Part shown: one piece after another, positions 25,721 through 35,487 of the stretch
How positions within the stretch are numbered: the first letter of the stretch is position 1
Layout of the letters: each line of letters begins with the position of its first letter
Assembly (NCBI RefSeq): GCF_000156195.1
Contig: NZ_GG688324.1
Span: forward strand, 54,930 to 118,929
Direction: 5' to 3'
From: Bacteroides finegoldii DSM 17565
Lineage (GTDB): Bacteria; Bacteroidota; Bacteroidia; Bacteroidales; Bacteroidaceae
DNA: 64,000 bases
The notes under the pieces: generated by a model
Seen by the model: only the letters and a program-made list of their open reading frames with translations
Told to the model about the DNA's origin: nothing
Database searches by the model: none
Position numbers and translations under genes: made by a program

Positions 25721-28069
25721 ATGAAGAAACCTTTATTGTATTTGCTTATTTTATTAGTGACTGTTTTCAGCACTTCCTGTTCCCAATCTTCGAAAGAGAC
25801 ATTTGAAATAGGGGACAAGACATTTTTACTTAACGGAAACCCGTTTGTGGTAAAAGCAGCCGAAATTCATTATCCCCGTATACCAAAAGAGTATTGGGAG
25901 CATCGTATCAAAATGTGTAAGGCATTAGGTATGAATACCATTTGTCTTTATGTCTTTTGGAATTTTCATGAGCCGGAAGAGGGAAAATATGACTTTACCG
26001 GTCAAAAAGATATTGCGGCTTTCTGTCGGCTGGCGCAGGAAAACGGAATGTATGTGATCGTTCGTCCCGGACCGTATGTTTGTGCAGAGTGGGAAATGGG
26101 TGGATTGCCTTGGTGGTTATTAAAGAAGAAGGACATCAAGCTTCGTGAACAGGATCCGTATTATATGGAGCGGGTGAAATTGTTCATGAATGAAGTGGGT
26201 AAACAGCTTACCGATCTCCAGATTAGTAAAGGTGGCAATATCATTATGGTACAGGTTGAGAATGAATATGGATCATTCGGAATAGACAAACCATACATTG
26301 CCGAAATACGTGATATTGTAAAGCAAGCAGGTTTCACAGGAGTTCCTTTATTCCAATGTGACTGGAATTCGAACTTTGAGAATAATGCATTGGATGATTT
26401 GCTTTGGACAATCAACTTTGGTACAGGGGCTAATATTGACGATCAATTTAAGCGGTTGCAAGAACTCCGTCCTGATATTCCGTTGATGTGTAGTGAGTTT
26501 TGGTCCGGATGGTTCGATCATTGGGGAGCGAAGCATGAGACACGTAGTGCGGAGGATTTGGTAAAAGGAATGAAAGAAATGCTTGACCGGAATATTTCAT
26601 TTAGTTTGTATATGACTCATGGAGGTACTAGTTTCGGACATTGGGGAGGAGCAAATTTCCCTAATTTCTCTCCGACGTGTACGTCTTATGATTATGATGC
26701 TCCCATCAATGAATCAGGAAAAGTCACTCCCAAATATTTTGAGGTACGCAATTTGTTAAGTAACTATTTACCCGAAGGCGAGTCATTGCCGGAAATTCCG
26801 GATTCTGTTCCGACTATTGCCATTCCGTCATTCAAGTTGGATGAAGTGGCGATACTGTTTGATAATTTGCCGGAGCCAAAGATTAGTGAAAATATTCAGT
26901 CAATGGAGGCGTTTGATCAAGGATGGGGAAGTATTCTGTACCGGACTACACTACCGGCATCTAAAGAGGAACAGACTCTGACAATCACAGAGGCTCATGA
27001 CTGGGCGCAAGTTTTCTTGGATGGCAGGAAGTTAGCTACGTTGAGTCGTTTAAAAGGTGAAGGTACGGTTATTCTTCCTCCAATGAAAGAAGGGGCCCAG
27101 CTGGATATTTTGGTAGAAGCAATGGGGCGTATGAATTTTGGTAAAGGCATTTATGATTGGAAGGGTATCACTGAAAAAGTGGAAGTCCAGTCGAATAATG
27201 GTGTTATTACTTCATTGAAGAACTGGAAAGTTTATAATATTCCGGTTGATTATGCTTTTGCGCAAAATAAGAAATTTGTAAAACAGGATAATCCCCAGAA
27301 ATATCCTGCCTACTATCGGGGAACCTTTACGTTGGACAAAACAGGTGATACATTCTTGAATATGACTACCTGGAGTAAAGGTATGGTTTGGGTGAACGGT
27401 TATGCTATTGGACGTTACTGGGAAATTGGGCCACAACAAACCTTATATGTGCCGGGATGTTGGTTGAAGAAAGGAGAGAATGAAGTGATTATATTGGATA
27501 TGGCTGGACCTGTACAACCGGAAACGGCAGGCTTGCAACAACCTATTCTCGATAATTTACGCGTTCATGGTGCTGCCTATGCACATCGTAAAGTAGGTGA
27601 GAACTTGGACTTGAGCGGAGAAACACCCGTTTATAAAGGTTCTTTCAGGGCGGGTAATGGTTGGCAACATGTGAAGTTTGGAAAAGAGGTGGAAACTCGT
27701 TTCTTCTGTCTCGAAGCATTGAATGCACATGATGGGAAAGATTTTGCAGCTATTGCTGAGTTGGAGTTACTGGGAGCTGATGGGAAACCCTTGTCACGTC
27801 AACATTGGAAAGTTGTTTATGCAGATAGTGAGGAAACAGAAGAAGCGAATAATATTGCAACGAATGTGTTCGACTTGCAGGAATCTACCTTTTGGCACAC
27901 AAGCTATTCTTCGGCTGCCAAACATAAATTCCCGCATCAGATTGTGATTAATCTTGGTGAAGATAAGGTAGTAACCGGATTTTCATATTTGCCGAGAGCA
28001 GAAGCCGGTAAGACAGGTATGATTAAAGATTATCGGGTATATCTGAAAATGACACCCTTTAAAATCTAA
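25721..28069 (+). CDS. GH35 beta-galactosidase with C-terminal discoidin-like domain, lipoprotein
   Basis: A lipoprotein signal ends at 'FSTSC'. The TIM barrel shows 'AAEIHYPRIPKEYWEHRIK', 'NTICLYVFWNFHEPEEGKY', the acid/base Glu in 'VQVENEYGSFG' and the nucleophile Glu in 'MCSEFWSGWFDHWG'. Two jelly-roll regions follow ('WAQVFLDGRKLATLSR', 'MVWVNGYAIGRYW'). The last 140 residues look like a discoidin/F5-8 domain ('TSYSSAAKHKFPHQIVINLG'). The length of 782 residues fits GH35 with this extra domain. It probably removes terminal beta-galactose from pectic galactan-type chains, judging from the shared promoter pattern with the GH105 operon; the exact linkage cannot be told. Confidence 0.85.
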   Translation: MKKPLLYLLILLVTVFSTSCSQSSKETFEIGDKTFLLNGNPFVVKAAEIHYPRIPKEYWEHRIKMCKALGMNTICLYVFWNFHEPEEGKYDFTGQKDIAAFCRLAQENGMYVIVRPGPYVCAEWEMGGLPWWLLKKKDIKLREQDPYYMERVKLFMNEVGKQLTDLQISKGGNIIMVQVENEYGSFGIDKPYIAEIRDIVKQAGFTGVPLFQCDWNSNFENNALDDLLWTINFGTGANIDDQFKRLQELRPDIPLMCSEFWSGWFDHWGAKHETRSAEDLVKGMKEMLDRNISFSLYMTHGGTSFGHWGGANFPNFSPTCTSYDYDAPINESGKVTPKYFEVRNLLSNYLPEGESLPEIPDSVPTIAIPSFKLDEVAILFDNLPEPKISENIQSMEAFDQGWGSILYRTTLPASKEEQTLTITEAHDWAQVFLDGRKLATLSRLKGEGTVILPPMKEGAQLDILVEAMGRMNFGKGIYDWKGITEKVEVQSNNGVITSLKNWKVYNIPVDYAFAQNKKFVKQDNPQKYPAYYRGTFTLDKTGDTFLNMTTWSKGMVWVNGYAIGRYWEIGPQQTLYVPGCWLKKGENEVIILDMAGPVQPETAGLQQPILDNLRVHGAAYAHRKVGENLDLSGETPVYKGSFRAGNGWQHVKFGKEVETRFFCLEALNAHDGKDFAAIAELELLGADGKPLSRQHWKVVYADSEETEEANNIATNVFDLQESTFWHTSYSSAAKHKFPHQIVINLGEDKVVTGFSYLPRAEAGKTGMIKDYRVYLKMTPFKI

Positions 28070-28161
28070 TGGGAATAATAAGATAATTGTATGTTTATGA
28101 TGTACACTGAAGACATTTAAGTCATAAGGTTAATTATTAAGTTTGTTCATTAAGTTATAGA

Positions 28162-28208
28162 GAAGTAAAAGAATTACTTTCACGTGAGTGACGGTTTTTC
28201 TTTTACTT
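28162..28208 (+). terminator. Possible terminator after GH35
   Basis: GAAGTAAAAGAA (28162-28173) pairs with TTCTTTTACTT (28198-28208) around a loop that itself holds CAC/GTG pairing. It lies about 95 bases after the GH35 stop. Confidence 0.5.
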
Positions 28209-28217
28209 TTCTTTTTG

Positions 28218-28225
28218 TATTTTTG
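28218..28225 (+). promoter_or_regulatory. -7 box for the DUF456 gene
   Basis: TATTTTTG matches TAnnTTTG exactly, 48 bases before the start codon at 28273, with T-rich sequence where the -33 box would be. Confidence 0.45.
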
Positions 28226-28272
28226 TAGATGGTATTCTATCTAATCTATACAGAATTAAATTTGAACAGATT

Positions 28273-28749
28273 ATGCTGGACGTTATTTTGATTTTCATTG
28301 GTGCTCTCTGTATGATTGCCGGATTAGCCGGTTGTATTCTTCCGTTTCTTCCTGGTCCTCCTATTGCTTATTTGGGACTGTTTATTCTTCATTGTACAGA
28401 TAAGGTGGGGTACAGTACTACGCAACTAATTGTATGGTTGCTGATTGTGGTTGTATTACAGGTCCTGGATTATTTTACTCCAATGTTGGGCAGTAAATAC
28501 AGTGGTGGCAGTAAGTGGGGAAATTGGGGATGTATAATAGGTACTCTTGCCGGTCTTCTTTTCTTACCATGGGGGATTATTCTCGGTCCGTTTCTGGGAG
28601 CTGTCATTGGGGAACTGCTGGGAAATAAGGATTTCTCACAGGCGCTTAAATCAGGATTCGGTTCCTTGATAGGATTCATATTGGGAACCTTGTTAAAACT
28701 GGTTGTCTGCGGTTATTTCTGTTATCAGTTTATTGCCGGTTTTGTTTGA
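28273..28749 (+). CDS. DUF456-family membrane protein
   Basis: A 158-residue protein almost wholly made of hydrophobic helices with glycine-rich turns. It has the DUF456 signature 'AGCILPFLPGPPIAYLGLF' and a second half 'LPWGIILGPFLGAVIGELL'. About four transmembrane helices are visible. The molecular role of this conserved family is not known to me. It is a single gene with its own promoter, convergent with rpiB. Confidence 0.8.
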   Translation: MLDVILIFIGALCMIAGLAGCILPFLPGPPIAYLGLFILHCTDKVGYSTTQLIVWLLIVVVLQVLDYFTPMLGSKYSGGSKWGNWGCIIGTLAGLLFLPWGIILGPFLGAVIGELLGNKDFSQALKSGFGSLIGFILGTLLKLVVCGYFCYQFIAGFV

Positions 28750-28760
28750 TAAATATAAAT

Positions 28761-28791
28761 AAAGCTGCTCTCCTGAAAGAAGAACAGCTTT
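28761..28791. terminator. Two-way terminator between DUF456 and rpiB
   Basis: AAAGCTGCTCTC and AGAACAGCTTT form a stem with one mismatch and A/T-rich flanks on both sides, between two convergent genes. Confidence 0.65.
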
Positions 28792-28817
28792 ACTGCTTTG
28801 TTTACTTTATTTTAGGC

Positions 28818-29252
28818 TCATTTCACCGGAATCTTGTCGATACGTTTCTGATGACGTCCCCCTTCAAACTCGGTAGAGAAAAACTCGGTTAAAATCATGT
28901 CCGCTTCTTCTGTGCTGATGAAGCGTCCCGGCATGACCAAGATATTGGCGTCATTGTGCTGACGTGCCAAATGCGCAATCTCTGCATTCCAGCAAAGAGC
29001 TGCACGAATCCCCTGATGCTTGTTCAGTGTCATATTGATTCCGTTTCCACTGCCGCAGATAGCAATACCGGGATAACATTCACCCGATTCCACTGCAAGA
29101 GCCAGCGGGTGGGCATAATCCGGATAATCTACACTTGCTGCAGAGGTGGTCCCGAAGTCTTTGTATGCCCAGCCTTTTACTTCCAGCCAGCCGCGAACAT
29201 ATTCTTTCAGTTCAAAACCGGCGTGGTCGCATGCTAATCCGATTGTTTTCAT
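28818..29252 (-). CDS. rpiB: Ribose-5-phosphate isomerase B
   Basis: The 144-residue protein has the RpiB/LacAB pattern: 'LACDHAGFELKEYV', 'SVDYPDYAHPLA', the catalytic Cys in 'AICGSGNGINMTLNK' and 'VMPGRFIS'. It interconverts ribose 5-phosphate and ribulose 5-phosphate in the non-oxidative pentose phosphate pathway. The start codon shares one base with the transketolase stop (TAATG), so the two are translationally coupled. Together they handle pentose phosphates produced by the arabinose genes next door. Confidence 0.9.
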   Translation of the reverse strand: MKTIGLACDHAGFELKEYVRGWLEVKGWAYKDFGTTSAASVDYPDYAHPLALAVESGECYPGIAICGSGNGINMTLNKHQGIRAALCWNAEIAHLARQHNDANILVMPGRFISTEEADMILTEFFSTEFEGGRHQKRIDKIPVK

Positions 29253-31261
29253 TAGAGCATTGCTTTTACTTGGTTATATACATTTTCGGCTGTGAATCCA
29301 AGTTTCTCATCCAGTACTTTGTAAGGTGCGGAGAAACCAAAAGATTCCAAGCCCCATACTTTGCCATGGCAGCCTACCAGACCCTGAAGAGTAACAGGCA
29401 AACCGGCGGTCAAACCGAAAATCTTGGCATTTGCAGGGAGAACAGATTCTTGGTATTCTTTGGATTGGTTACGGAACAGCCCCTCAGACGGAGCAGATAC
29501 AATACGTACTTTTACACCATCTTTGCGGAGCAACTCTGTACCGGCTACCAAAGTGGAAACTTCAGAACCGGAAGCTACTAAAACTACATCCGGGTTTTCG
29601 TCAGAACCGGCCACGATATAAGCGCCTTTCGCTGCTTGTTCGTAATCTGTTCCTTCCGGTAAGTTAGCAATATTCTGGCGGGAGAAAATCAGACCTGTCG
29701 GAGTGGACATATTCTCCATTGCAAGTTTCCATGCGATAGTTGTTTCTTCTGCATCTGCCGGACGGAGTACCAACATAGAGTTGTGTCCCTTGTGGTTTTT
29801 AAGCTTTTCCATCAAGCGGATTTGTGCTTCCTGTTCTACCGGTTCGTGAGTAGGGCCGTCTTCGCCTACACGGAACGCATCGTGTGTCCAAATGAACTTC
29901 ACGGGTTGTTCCATCAATGCAGCCATACGTACGGCAGGTTTCATGTAATCGGAGAATACGAAGAATGTGCCGCAAGCTGCGATTACACCACCGTGAAGCG
30001 ACATACCGATACAGATACAAGCCATTGACAGTTCAGATACACCTGCCTGGAAGAATGCTCCGCTGAAATCGCCTTTCTTGAACGAATGAGTCTTTTTCAA
30101 GAAACCGTCGGTCTTGTCAGAGTTGGAAAGGTCGGCAGAAGCTACAATCATATTTTCTACTTGTGTAGCGAGAGCACCTAATACGGTTGCCGATGCGGCG
30201 CGAGTAGCGCTGCCTGCTTTCTGTTCGATAGCGGCCCAATCCACTTTCGGAGCTTTGCCGGAGAAGAACAGTTCCAGTTTGGCTGCAAGTTCCGGATTAG
30301 CTTTTGCCCATGCGGCTTTCACTGCATATCTTTCAGCTACGATCTTTTTCAATTCTTCTGCACGTTTTGCATACAGTTCGGCTACTTCCGGGAATATAAC
30401 GAACGGGTTGGTAGGATCACCGCCTAAATTCTTAATTGTATTTACATATGCGTCGCCACCGAGAGGAGCACCGTGTGTAGCGCAGTTAGCTTCATAGCTG
30501 CTACCGTCCGCTTTGCGTGCGCCTTTACCCATCACAGTCTTACCGATAATCAATGTCGGACGTTCCTTTTCCGCCTGTGCCTCTTTGATCGCTGCACGGA
30601 TTTCGTCAGGATCATTACCATTGATACTCAGTACTTTCCATCCCCATGCCTCATACTTCATGGCAGTATCTTCTATAGTTACATCTTTCGTTTCTGTAGA
30701 AAGCTGAATGTCGTTGGAGTCGTAGAACATGATCAGATTATCCAGACCCAATGCACCGGCAATACGTCCGGAACCTTGAGAAATCTCTTCCTGGATACCG
30801 CCATCAGAGATATAAGCGTAGATAGTCTGATTCATCACTTCGTTGAAGCGTGCTTTCAGAAATTTAGCGGCAATGGCAGCACCTACTGCAAAAGTGTGTC
30901 CTTGTCCCAGCGGACCGGAAGTATTTTCGATACCACGCATGATGTCCACTTCCGGATGTCCCGGAGTGGGGCTTCCCCATTGGCGGAATTCTTTCAATTC
31001 ATCCAATGTGAATTTACCGGTCAGTGCCAATGTTGAATAAAGCATTGGAGACATATGTCCCGGATCGAGGAAGAAACGGTCGCGTCCTTCCCAGCGGGGA
31101 TTCTCCGGATCATATACTAAAAACTCAGAAAAGAGTACATTCACAAAGTCAGCACCACCCATGGCGCCACCCGGGTGACCGGAATTGGCTTTCTCAACCA
31201 TTGAAGCAGCAAGAATACGGATGTTATCCGCTGCACGATTCATAAGTTTATTATCGTTCAT
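29252..31261 (-). CDS. tkt: Transketolase
   Basis: I start at ATG 31261 (MNDNKLMNRAADNIRILA); a longer frame runs through the promoter. The 669-residue length and motifs fit transketolase: 'NSGHPGGAMGGADF', 'SGPLGQGHTFAVGAA', a diphosphate-binding segment 'YISDGGIQEEISQGSGRIAG', and 'VGEDGPTHEPVEQEAQIR'. It moves two-carbon units between pentose and hexose phosphates using thiamine diphosphate. It has its own promoter downstream of the arabinosidase genes, so it can be made independently of arabinose. Confidence 0.92.
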   Translation of the reverse strand: MNDNKLMNRAADNIRILAASMVEKANSGHPGGAMGGADFVNVLFSEFLVYDPENPRWEGRDRFFLDPGHMSPMLYSTLALTGKFTLDELKEFRQWGSPTPGHPEVDIMRGIENTSGPLGQGHTFAVGAAIAAKFLKARFNEVMNQTIYAYISDGGIQEEISQGSGRIAGALGLDNLIMFYDSNDIQLSTETKDVTIEDTAMKYEAWGWKVLSINGNDPDEIRAAIKEAQAEKERPTLIIGKTVMGKGARKADGSSYEANCATHGAPLGGDAYVNTIKNLGGDPTNPFVIFPEVAELYAKRAEELKKIVAERYAVKAAWAKANPELAAKLELFFSGKAPKVDWAAIEQKAGSATRAASATVLGALATQVENMIVASADLSNSDKTDGFLKKTHSFKKGDFSGAFFQAGVSELSMACICIGMSLHGGVIAACGTFFVFSDYMKPAVRMAALMEQPVKFIWTHDAFRVGEDGPTHEPVEQEAQIRLMEKLKNHKGHNSMLVLRPADAEETTIAWKLAMENMSTPTGLIFSRQNIANLPEGTDYEQAAKGAYIVAGSDENPDVVLVASGSEVSTLVAGTELLRKDGVKVRIVSAPSEGLFRNQSKEYQESVLPANAKIFGLTAGLPVTLQGLVGCHGKVWGLESFGFSAPYKVLDEKLGFTAENVYNQVKAML

Positions 31262-31297
31262 ATTATTAAAATTAATTGATTTCTGTAAGATTGTTGG

Positions 31298-31327
31298 CAA
31301 AGATAACTCTTTATGTGGATTTAACAA
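31298..31327 (-). promoter_or_regulatory. Promoter of tkt-rpiB
   Basis: On the minus strand TTG (31327-31325), a 19-base gap and TATCTTTG (31305-31298) fit the Bacteroides consensus well. It is 37 bases before the chosen transketolase start. Confidence 0.6.
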
Positions 31328-31402
31328 TCCAAAAGAGCTATCTTTTTTGTTACCATTTTACTTGTCTTCTTGTTTATAATACAATAAGTAATAGCCCTTG
31401 AT

Positions 31403-32947
31403 TTACTGTAACTCTAAAGTAACAATCGACTTAGCAGGAAGTTTTACCTTCATTGTGCCTTTATTGATTTTTACCTCTTTGAAAGGTGCCGGTTTTACAA
31501 TATTAGGATTTTCAAAAGAATTGTAATCGGTGAGTTTTGCAGAGGTCAGGATTTCTCCGGTAGCTTTCTTTGCCTTTGTGTCTCCCAGATTGATGGTGAT
31601 TTCCTGTGTTTCATCGGCATTTACGTTTGAAAGGGAAATATGGATAACACCGTTTTTGTCTTTGGAGGCTGTGGCGCTTACCATCGGTACGGTACGGTTA
31701 TCGCGTACATTCATCTTTTCACACTCCAGGTCGATAGGGAGATAAGTGGCGTCTTGATGTACCTTATACATTTTGAAAACATAATAGCTGGGAGTCAGTA
31801 CCATCTCTTTTCCTTTTGTCAGAATCATGGATTGAAGTACATTGACAACTTGTGCGATATTTGCCATTTTCAGACGATCGGTGTATTTATGAAATACGTC
31901 AAGGCTCAAAGAGGCAACGAAAGCGTCGCGCAATGTGTTTTGCTGATAGAGGTGTCCTCTGATGGTTCCGGGTTCTTCGTCCCACCAAGTTCCCCATTCG
32001 TCGAGTAAAAGGGCGATTTTTTTATCCTTGTCATATTTGTCCATGATGGCGCAATGTTTTTTGAGGACTTCTTCCACTTCAAGGCATTTGCCCATTGTCC
32101 AATAATAGTCGTCTTTGTTGAATTGAGTAGCGGAAGTTTTACTGCCACTCCAGCCCGTTACGGTGTAATAATGAAGAGAAAGACCTTGCATACGGTGTCC
32201 TACACGATTCATCAATACATCAGTCCAGTTATAGTCGTAATCACTGGCTCCGCTGGCAATCTTGAAGAGACGGTTGTCGTCATAGTTGCGGCAATAGGTG
32301 GAGTAACGACGGTACAGGTCTGCATAGTATTCGGGACGCATACTGCCGCCACATCCCCAACTTTCATTTCCTACACCCAGATATTTAATCTTCCATGCTT
32401 TGTCGCGCCCGTTTTTGCGGCGAAGGTTCGCCATAGGAGAGTCACCGTCAGATGTCATATATTCTACCCATTTGGCGAGTTCCTCTACCGTACCGCTGCC
32501 TACATTTCCACTGACGTATGGTTCGCAACCCAGCATTTCACACAGGTTTAGAAACTCATGAGTACCGAAACTATTGTCTTCAATGGTTCCTCCCCAGTTG
32601 TTATTTACCATCTTCGGGCGGTTCTCTTTGGGACCGATACCGTCCATCCAGTGGTATTCATCGGCAAAACAACCACCCGGCCAACGAAGAACAGGAACGG
32701 CGAGTTCTTTTAATGCATTGAATACATCTGTGCGATATCCCTTTATATTAGGAATATCCGAATTCTCGCCTACCCAAAGACCGCCGTAGATACATGAACC
32801 CAAATGTTCGGCAAACTGACCGTAAATTTCTTTGGGGATAATTTCTTTACCTTGATCGGCGTGTAAAGTGATGGTAGCGCTCTTTTGTGCAGAAAGAGAT
32901 ACTGAAGCTGCCAAAAAGGCTGTGCTGACTAATAATTTTGCTTTCAT
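31403..32947 (-). CDS. GH51 alpha-L-arabinofuranosidase
   Basis: An export signal ([20 protein letters not shown]) is followed by a GH51 barrel: '[19 protein letters not shown]', the acid/base Glu in '[14 protein letters not shown]' and the nucleophile Glu in '[15 protein letters not shown]'. The C-terminal beta domain ends the 514-residue protein. It releases arabinofuranose from arabinan or arabinoxylan side chains. The gene follows GH127/146 by 28 bases and closes the arabinose operon; the sequence is consistent with the BT0348 position in B. thetaiotaomicron as I recall it. Confidence 0.88.
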   Translation of the reverse strand: MKAKLLVSTAFLAASVSLSAQKSATITLHADQGKEIIPKEIYGQFAEHLGSCIYGGLWVGENSDIPNIKGYRTDVFNALKELAVPVLRWPGGCFADEYHWMDGIGPKENRPKMVNNNWGGTIEDNSFGTHEFLNLCEMLGCEPYVSGNVGSGTVEELAKWVEYMTSDGDSPMANLRRKNGRDKAWKIKYLGVGNESWGCGGSMRPEYYADLYRRYSTYCRNYDDNRLFKIASGASDYDYNWTDVLMNRVGHRMQGLSLHYYTVTGWSGSKTSATQFNKDDYYWTMGKCLEVEEVLKKHCAIMDKYDKDKKIALLLDEWGTWWDEEPGTIRGHLYQQNTLRDAFVASLSLDVFHKYTDRLKMANIAQVVNVLQSMILTKGKEMVLTPSYYVFKMYKVHQDATYLPIDLECEKMNVRDNRTVPMVSATASKDKNGVIHISLSNVNADETQEITINLGDTKAKKATGEILTSAKLTDYNSFENPNIVKPAPFKEVKINKGTMKVKLPAKSIVTLELQ

Positions 32948-32975
32948 AAATGGTATTTGTTTAATGATTGTTTTT

Positions 32976-35378
32976 TTATTTTAGCAAACGTACTTCGTAG
33001 ATGGCAGGAGTCCATTCCGTCCCGTCAGGGATGAAACGTATCGGACAATTGCCCGTGTTCAACTTTTGGGGCAGGGCATAAGAAAGAGTAATAAAACCGC
33101 CTTTGTCCGCTTCACTGATTGTCGGTTTAACAGCCAACTTTTCATTATTCAAGAGGATAGCCATTTTGTTCCGGTCATCTTTCCGTATCGTAATCAGGAG
33201 ACGGCTTGCTTCCTCTTTTACTTTCAGTTGATAGCCGAACCAACCTTTGGCACGGCGGAAGTGTCTGTCTTTATCCGTTCCGGTTTCTGCCTGCTCATAT
33301 TGGATAGCATGGTCAGACTCCGGCTGCTGTTCACCGGGAAAGATAAGATCAATAGTTTGATTGGCTAATTCGGCCGTTTCTCGTTCGGCTGTTGCCATTT
33401 CTTCCTGAATGGCTTTGAAGCGCTCTTCACTTGTCTGCCGGAAGTAAATGGCATAACGGGAATTATGCAGGCGGAAGAAAGGAACGAGTTCCAATGCTTT
33501 GCCTTGTGCCGGATAGACATCTCCATTGTAGCGGAAAGCGATCCGGTTCCCCTTTTCTTTGTGAAGATCTTTGCATATTGAATTGGGAGCTCCTATCAAC
33601 ATCGGGACTTCCTGCAAAGGAATTTGTTTGCCATGTGCGATATGTCCGCCGCGACTGTCATCGGCATACAGACCATCGAGATGTTCTGTGCCTGTGGAAG
33701 CTGCAAGAACGATAGGACCGTATAAGAAAGCATAATAATCTTTCTTGTCGGGGATTTGTTCAATAGTGACTTTCATCGGCAGGTTGAAGGTTATGACGTC
33801 TCCTTTTTTCCATTTACGGGAAAGAGGAAGATATTGATTTCCTTTTTTCGTGGGAAACGTTTCTTTCTTCCCATTAATGCTAATTGAATAGTTGGAAGAT
33901 TGGTTAGCCCATTCCGGAATGCGTATCATTAAAGTACGTTGTTTCTTAGAAGCTTTATCTATTCGCAAAGTAACCTTATTGTCATCGGGAAAGCGGGTTT
34001 CCTGTGTCAAGATGACGCCTTGTTCTTTCCAGTTCAGTTGTGAGGGGATGAAAAGATTGACATAAAGCGTATCTTTCTGATGCGCATAAATGAATTCACC
34101 GTATTTGGTATGGTTCTCCAGACCAGAGCCGACACAACACCACATAGATGTTTCCGGTTGTGAATAAACGCGGTAATGTCCCGGTCGCATAGGAGTGAAG
34201 TATACAAATCCGCCTTTATCCGGCTCTTGAGACGCTAAGATATGGTTGTAAAGCGCACGTTCGTAATAGTTGATGTAGTTGGGGTCGGGCTCATTTATAT
34301 TGCAGGGATTGTGAGAGTTCTGATAAAGCATTTTAGTAAGGCGGAGCATATTGTAGGTATTGCAGGTCTCCGGCCCTTGCACATCGTTTATCATGGAGGT
34401 AAAATTATCGGCCGGGTGGAAATGCTCGCGTACACTATTCCCTCCGATACAGACAGAGCGATTGTTGACAACCGTATTCCAGAAGAAACGGGCTGCATGA
34501 TCCCATTCTTCGGCGTGATTCCAATTTTTGTCGTCCTGTGAAAGTTCGGCGATTCGTTTGTAACCGATCACTTTCGGTATTTGGGTGTTGGCGTGCATGC
34601 CTGTCAGTCGGTCTTTATCTTTGATAAGCGGATCAAGGATAATCTTATGGGAGAACCGACGTGCCAGTTCCAAGTACTTTTTATCTCCCGTAATTGCAGC
34701 TACGTCAGCGAAAGTCTCGTTTAGTCCGCTATGTTCGCTACGGAGCATGTCTTGTATTTGCTGATCGCTCAGACCGGAAGTTATGTCGATCATCCAATCT
34801 GTAAAAGCAATCAACATCCGGCGTGCCTGGTCGCTGCCTGTATAGAGGTAGGCGTCCCGTAATCCGGCGTATGTCTTGTGTATATTGTAGAGAGGCACCC
34901 ATTTGCCATTGAGGTCGAAACCTCCGGCACGGATATTACCTGCTTTAATTTCTTTCCAAAGTTGGAGACTGCCCGGAGTTCCTCCGATAAAACCTGTTCC
35001 GACAGCTTGTTGGGCACGGTATAGCTCGTCAAGCATATAGTTAAGCCGGTTGTAAATTGCGGTATCTCCGGTAGCGGCATACATCATGGAGAGTGCGGAT
35101 AAATAATGTCCGCCGATGTGTCCGTCCAGTCCGGTGTTTTCCCAATTTGTATAACTCGGAGCTTTCGGAGTGAGTCCCGCTTCGCGTAAGAAAGGAGCCA
35201 GCAAGCGATCGGGATTAAGGGCGAGTATGTAATGCAAATCAGTCTGTTGGGCTTGTAAGAACGGGCTATCCAATAGTTTGACGTCTTGTAAGGGGAAGTA
35301 TGAAACCTGTGGAACGTTCTGTGCTTTAGACAGTGAGGCGGATAGAAGAAGTGCAAGTATGAACGGTGTGGTTTTCAT
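32976..35378 (-). CDS. GH127/GH146 beta-L-arabinofuranosidase
   Basis: An export signal ([19 protein letters not shown]) precedes an alpha/alpha barrel of the DUF1680 type. The zinc and active-site residues of GH127 are present: Glu in '[15 protein letters not shown]', Glu and Cys in '[17 protein letters not shown]', and the Cys pair in '[18 protein letters not shown]'. The 800-residue length includes two C-terminal beta domains. I recall the B. thetaiotaomicron gene in this place as the founder of GH146. It removes beta-linked arabinofuranose. Two hairpins separate it from the kinase gene upstream, which could tune its expression. Confidence 0.82.
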   Translation of the reverse strand: MKTTPFILALLLSASLSKAQNVPQVSYFPLQDVKLLDSPFLQAQQTDLHYILALNPDRLLAPFLREAGLTPKAPSYTNWENTGLDGHIGGHYLSALSMMYAATGDTAIYNRLNYMLDELYRAQQAVGTGFIGGTPGSLQLWKEIKAGNIRAGGFDLNGKWVPLYNIHKTYAGLRDAYLYTGSDQARRMLIAFTDWMIDITSGLSDQQIQDMLRSEHSGLNETFADVAAITGDKKYLELARRFSHKIILDPLIKDKDRLTGMHANTQIPKVIGYKRIAELSQDDKNWNHAEEWDHAARFFWNTVVNNRSVCIGGNSVREHFHPADNFTSMINDVQGPETCNTYNMLRLTKMLYQNSHNPCNINEPDPNYINYYERALYNHILASQEPDKGGFVYFTPMRPGHYRVYSQPETSMWCCVGSGLENHTKYGEFIYAHQKDTLYVNLFIPSQLNWKEQGVILTQETRFPDDNKVTLRIDKASKKQRTLMIRIPEWANQSSNYSISINGKKETFPTKKGNQYLPLSRKWKKGDVITFNLPMKVTIEQIPDKKDYYAFLYGPIVLAASTGTEHLDGLYADDSRGGHIAHGKQIPLQEVPMLIGAPNSICKDLHKEKGNRIAFRYNGDVYPAQGKALELVPFFRLHNSRYAIYFRQTSEERFKAIQEEMATAERETAELANQTIDLIFPGEQQPESDHAIQYEQAETGTDKDRHFRRAKGWFGYQLKVKEEASRLLITIRKDDRNKMAILLNNEKLAVKPTISEADKGGFITLSYALPQKLNTGNCPIRFIPDGTEWTPAIYEVRLLK

Positions 35379-35396
35379 GATAATAGTTTCCCCTTG

Positions 35397-35419
35397 TCCC
35401 TCTCCTTTCCGGAGAGGGA
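35397..35419 (-). repeat. Intercistronic hairpin in the arabinose operon
   Basis: TCCCTCTCC (35397-35405) and GGAGAGGGA (35411-35419) pair perfectly around 5 bases. With the second hairpin at 35468-35487 it forms a two-stem leader between kinase and GH127/146. No T run follows, so an RNA-processing or stability role is more likely than termination. Confidence 0.55.
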
Positions 35420-35467
35420 ATGGGAATAGTTTATGTTAATACTTAGGTGATTAAGAAAGAAGCGGAG

Positions 35468-35487
35468 AGCCCTCCATGATGAGGGCT
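35468..35487 (-). repeat. Hairpin at the 3' end of the kinase gene
   Basis: AGCCCTC and GAGGGCT form a perfect 7-bp stem with a 6-base loop, overlapping the kinase stop codon. It may protect the upstream araA-araD-kinase messenger from decay. Confidence 0.5.

Noticed and set aside
25624..25806. A 60-residue frame in the GH35 leader
   Set aside because: It overlaps the GH35 start in another frame and has no recognisable features; a leader peptide cannot be excluded but is not supported.
29424..31040. Several long plus-strand frames opposite the transketolase gene
   Set aside because: They mirror codon bias of a strongly coding minus-strand gene and show no domain, signal or ribosome site.
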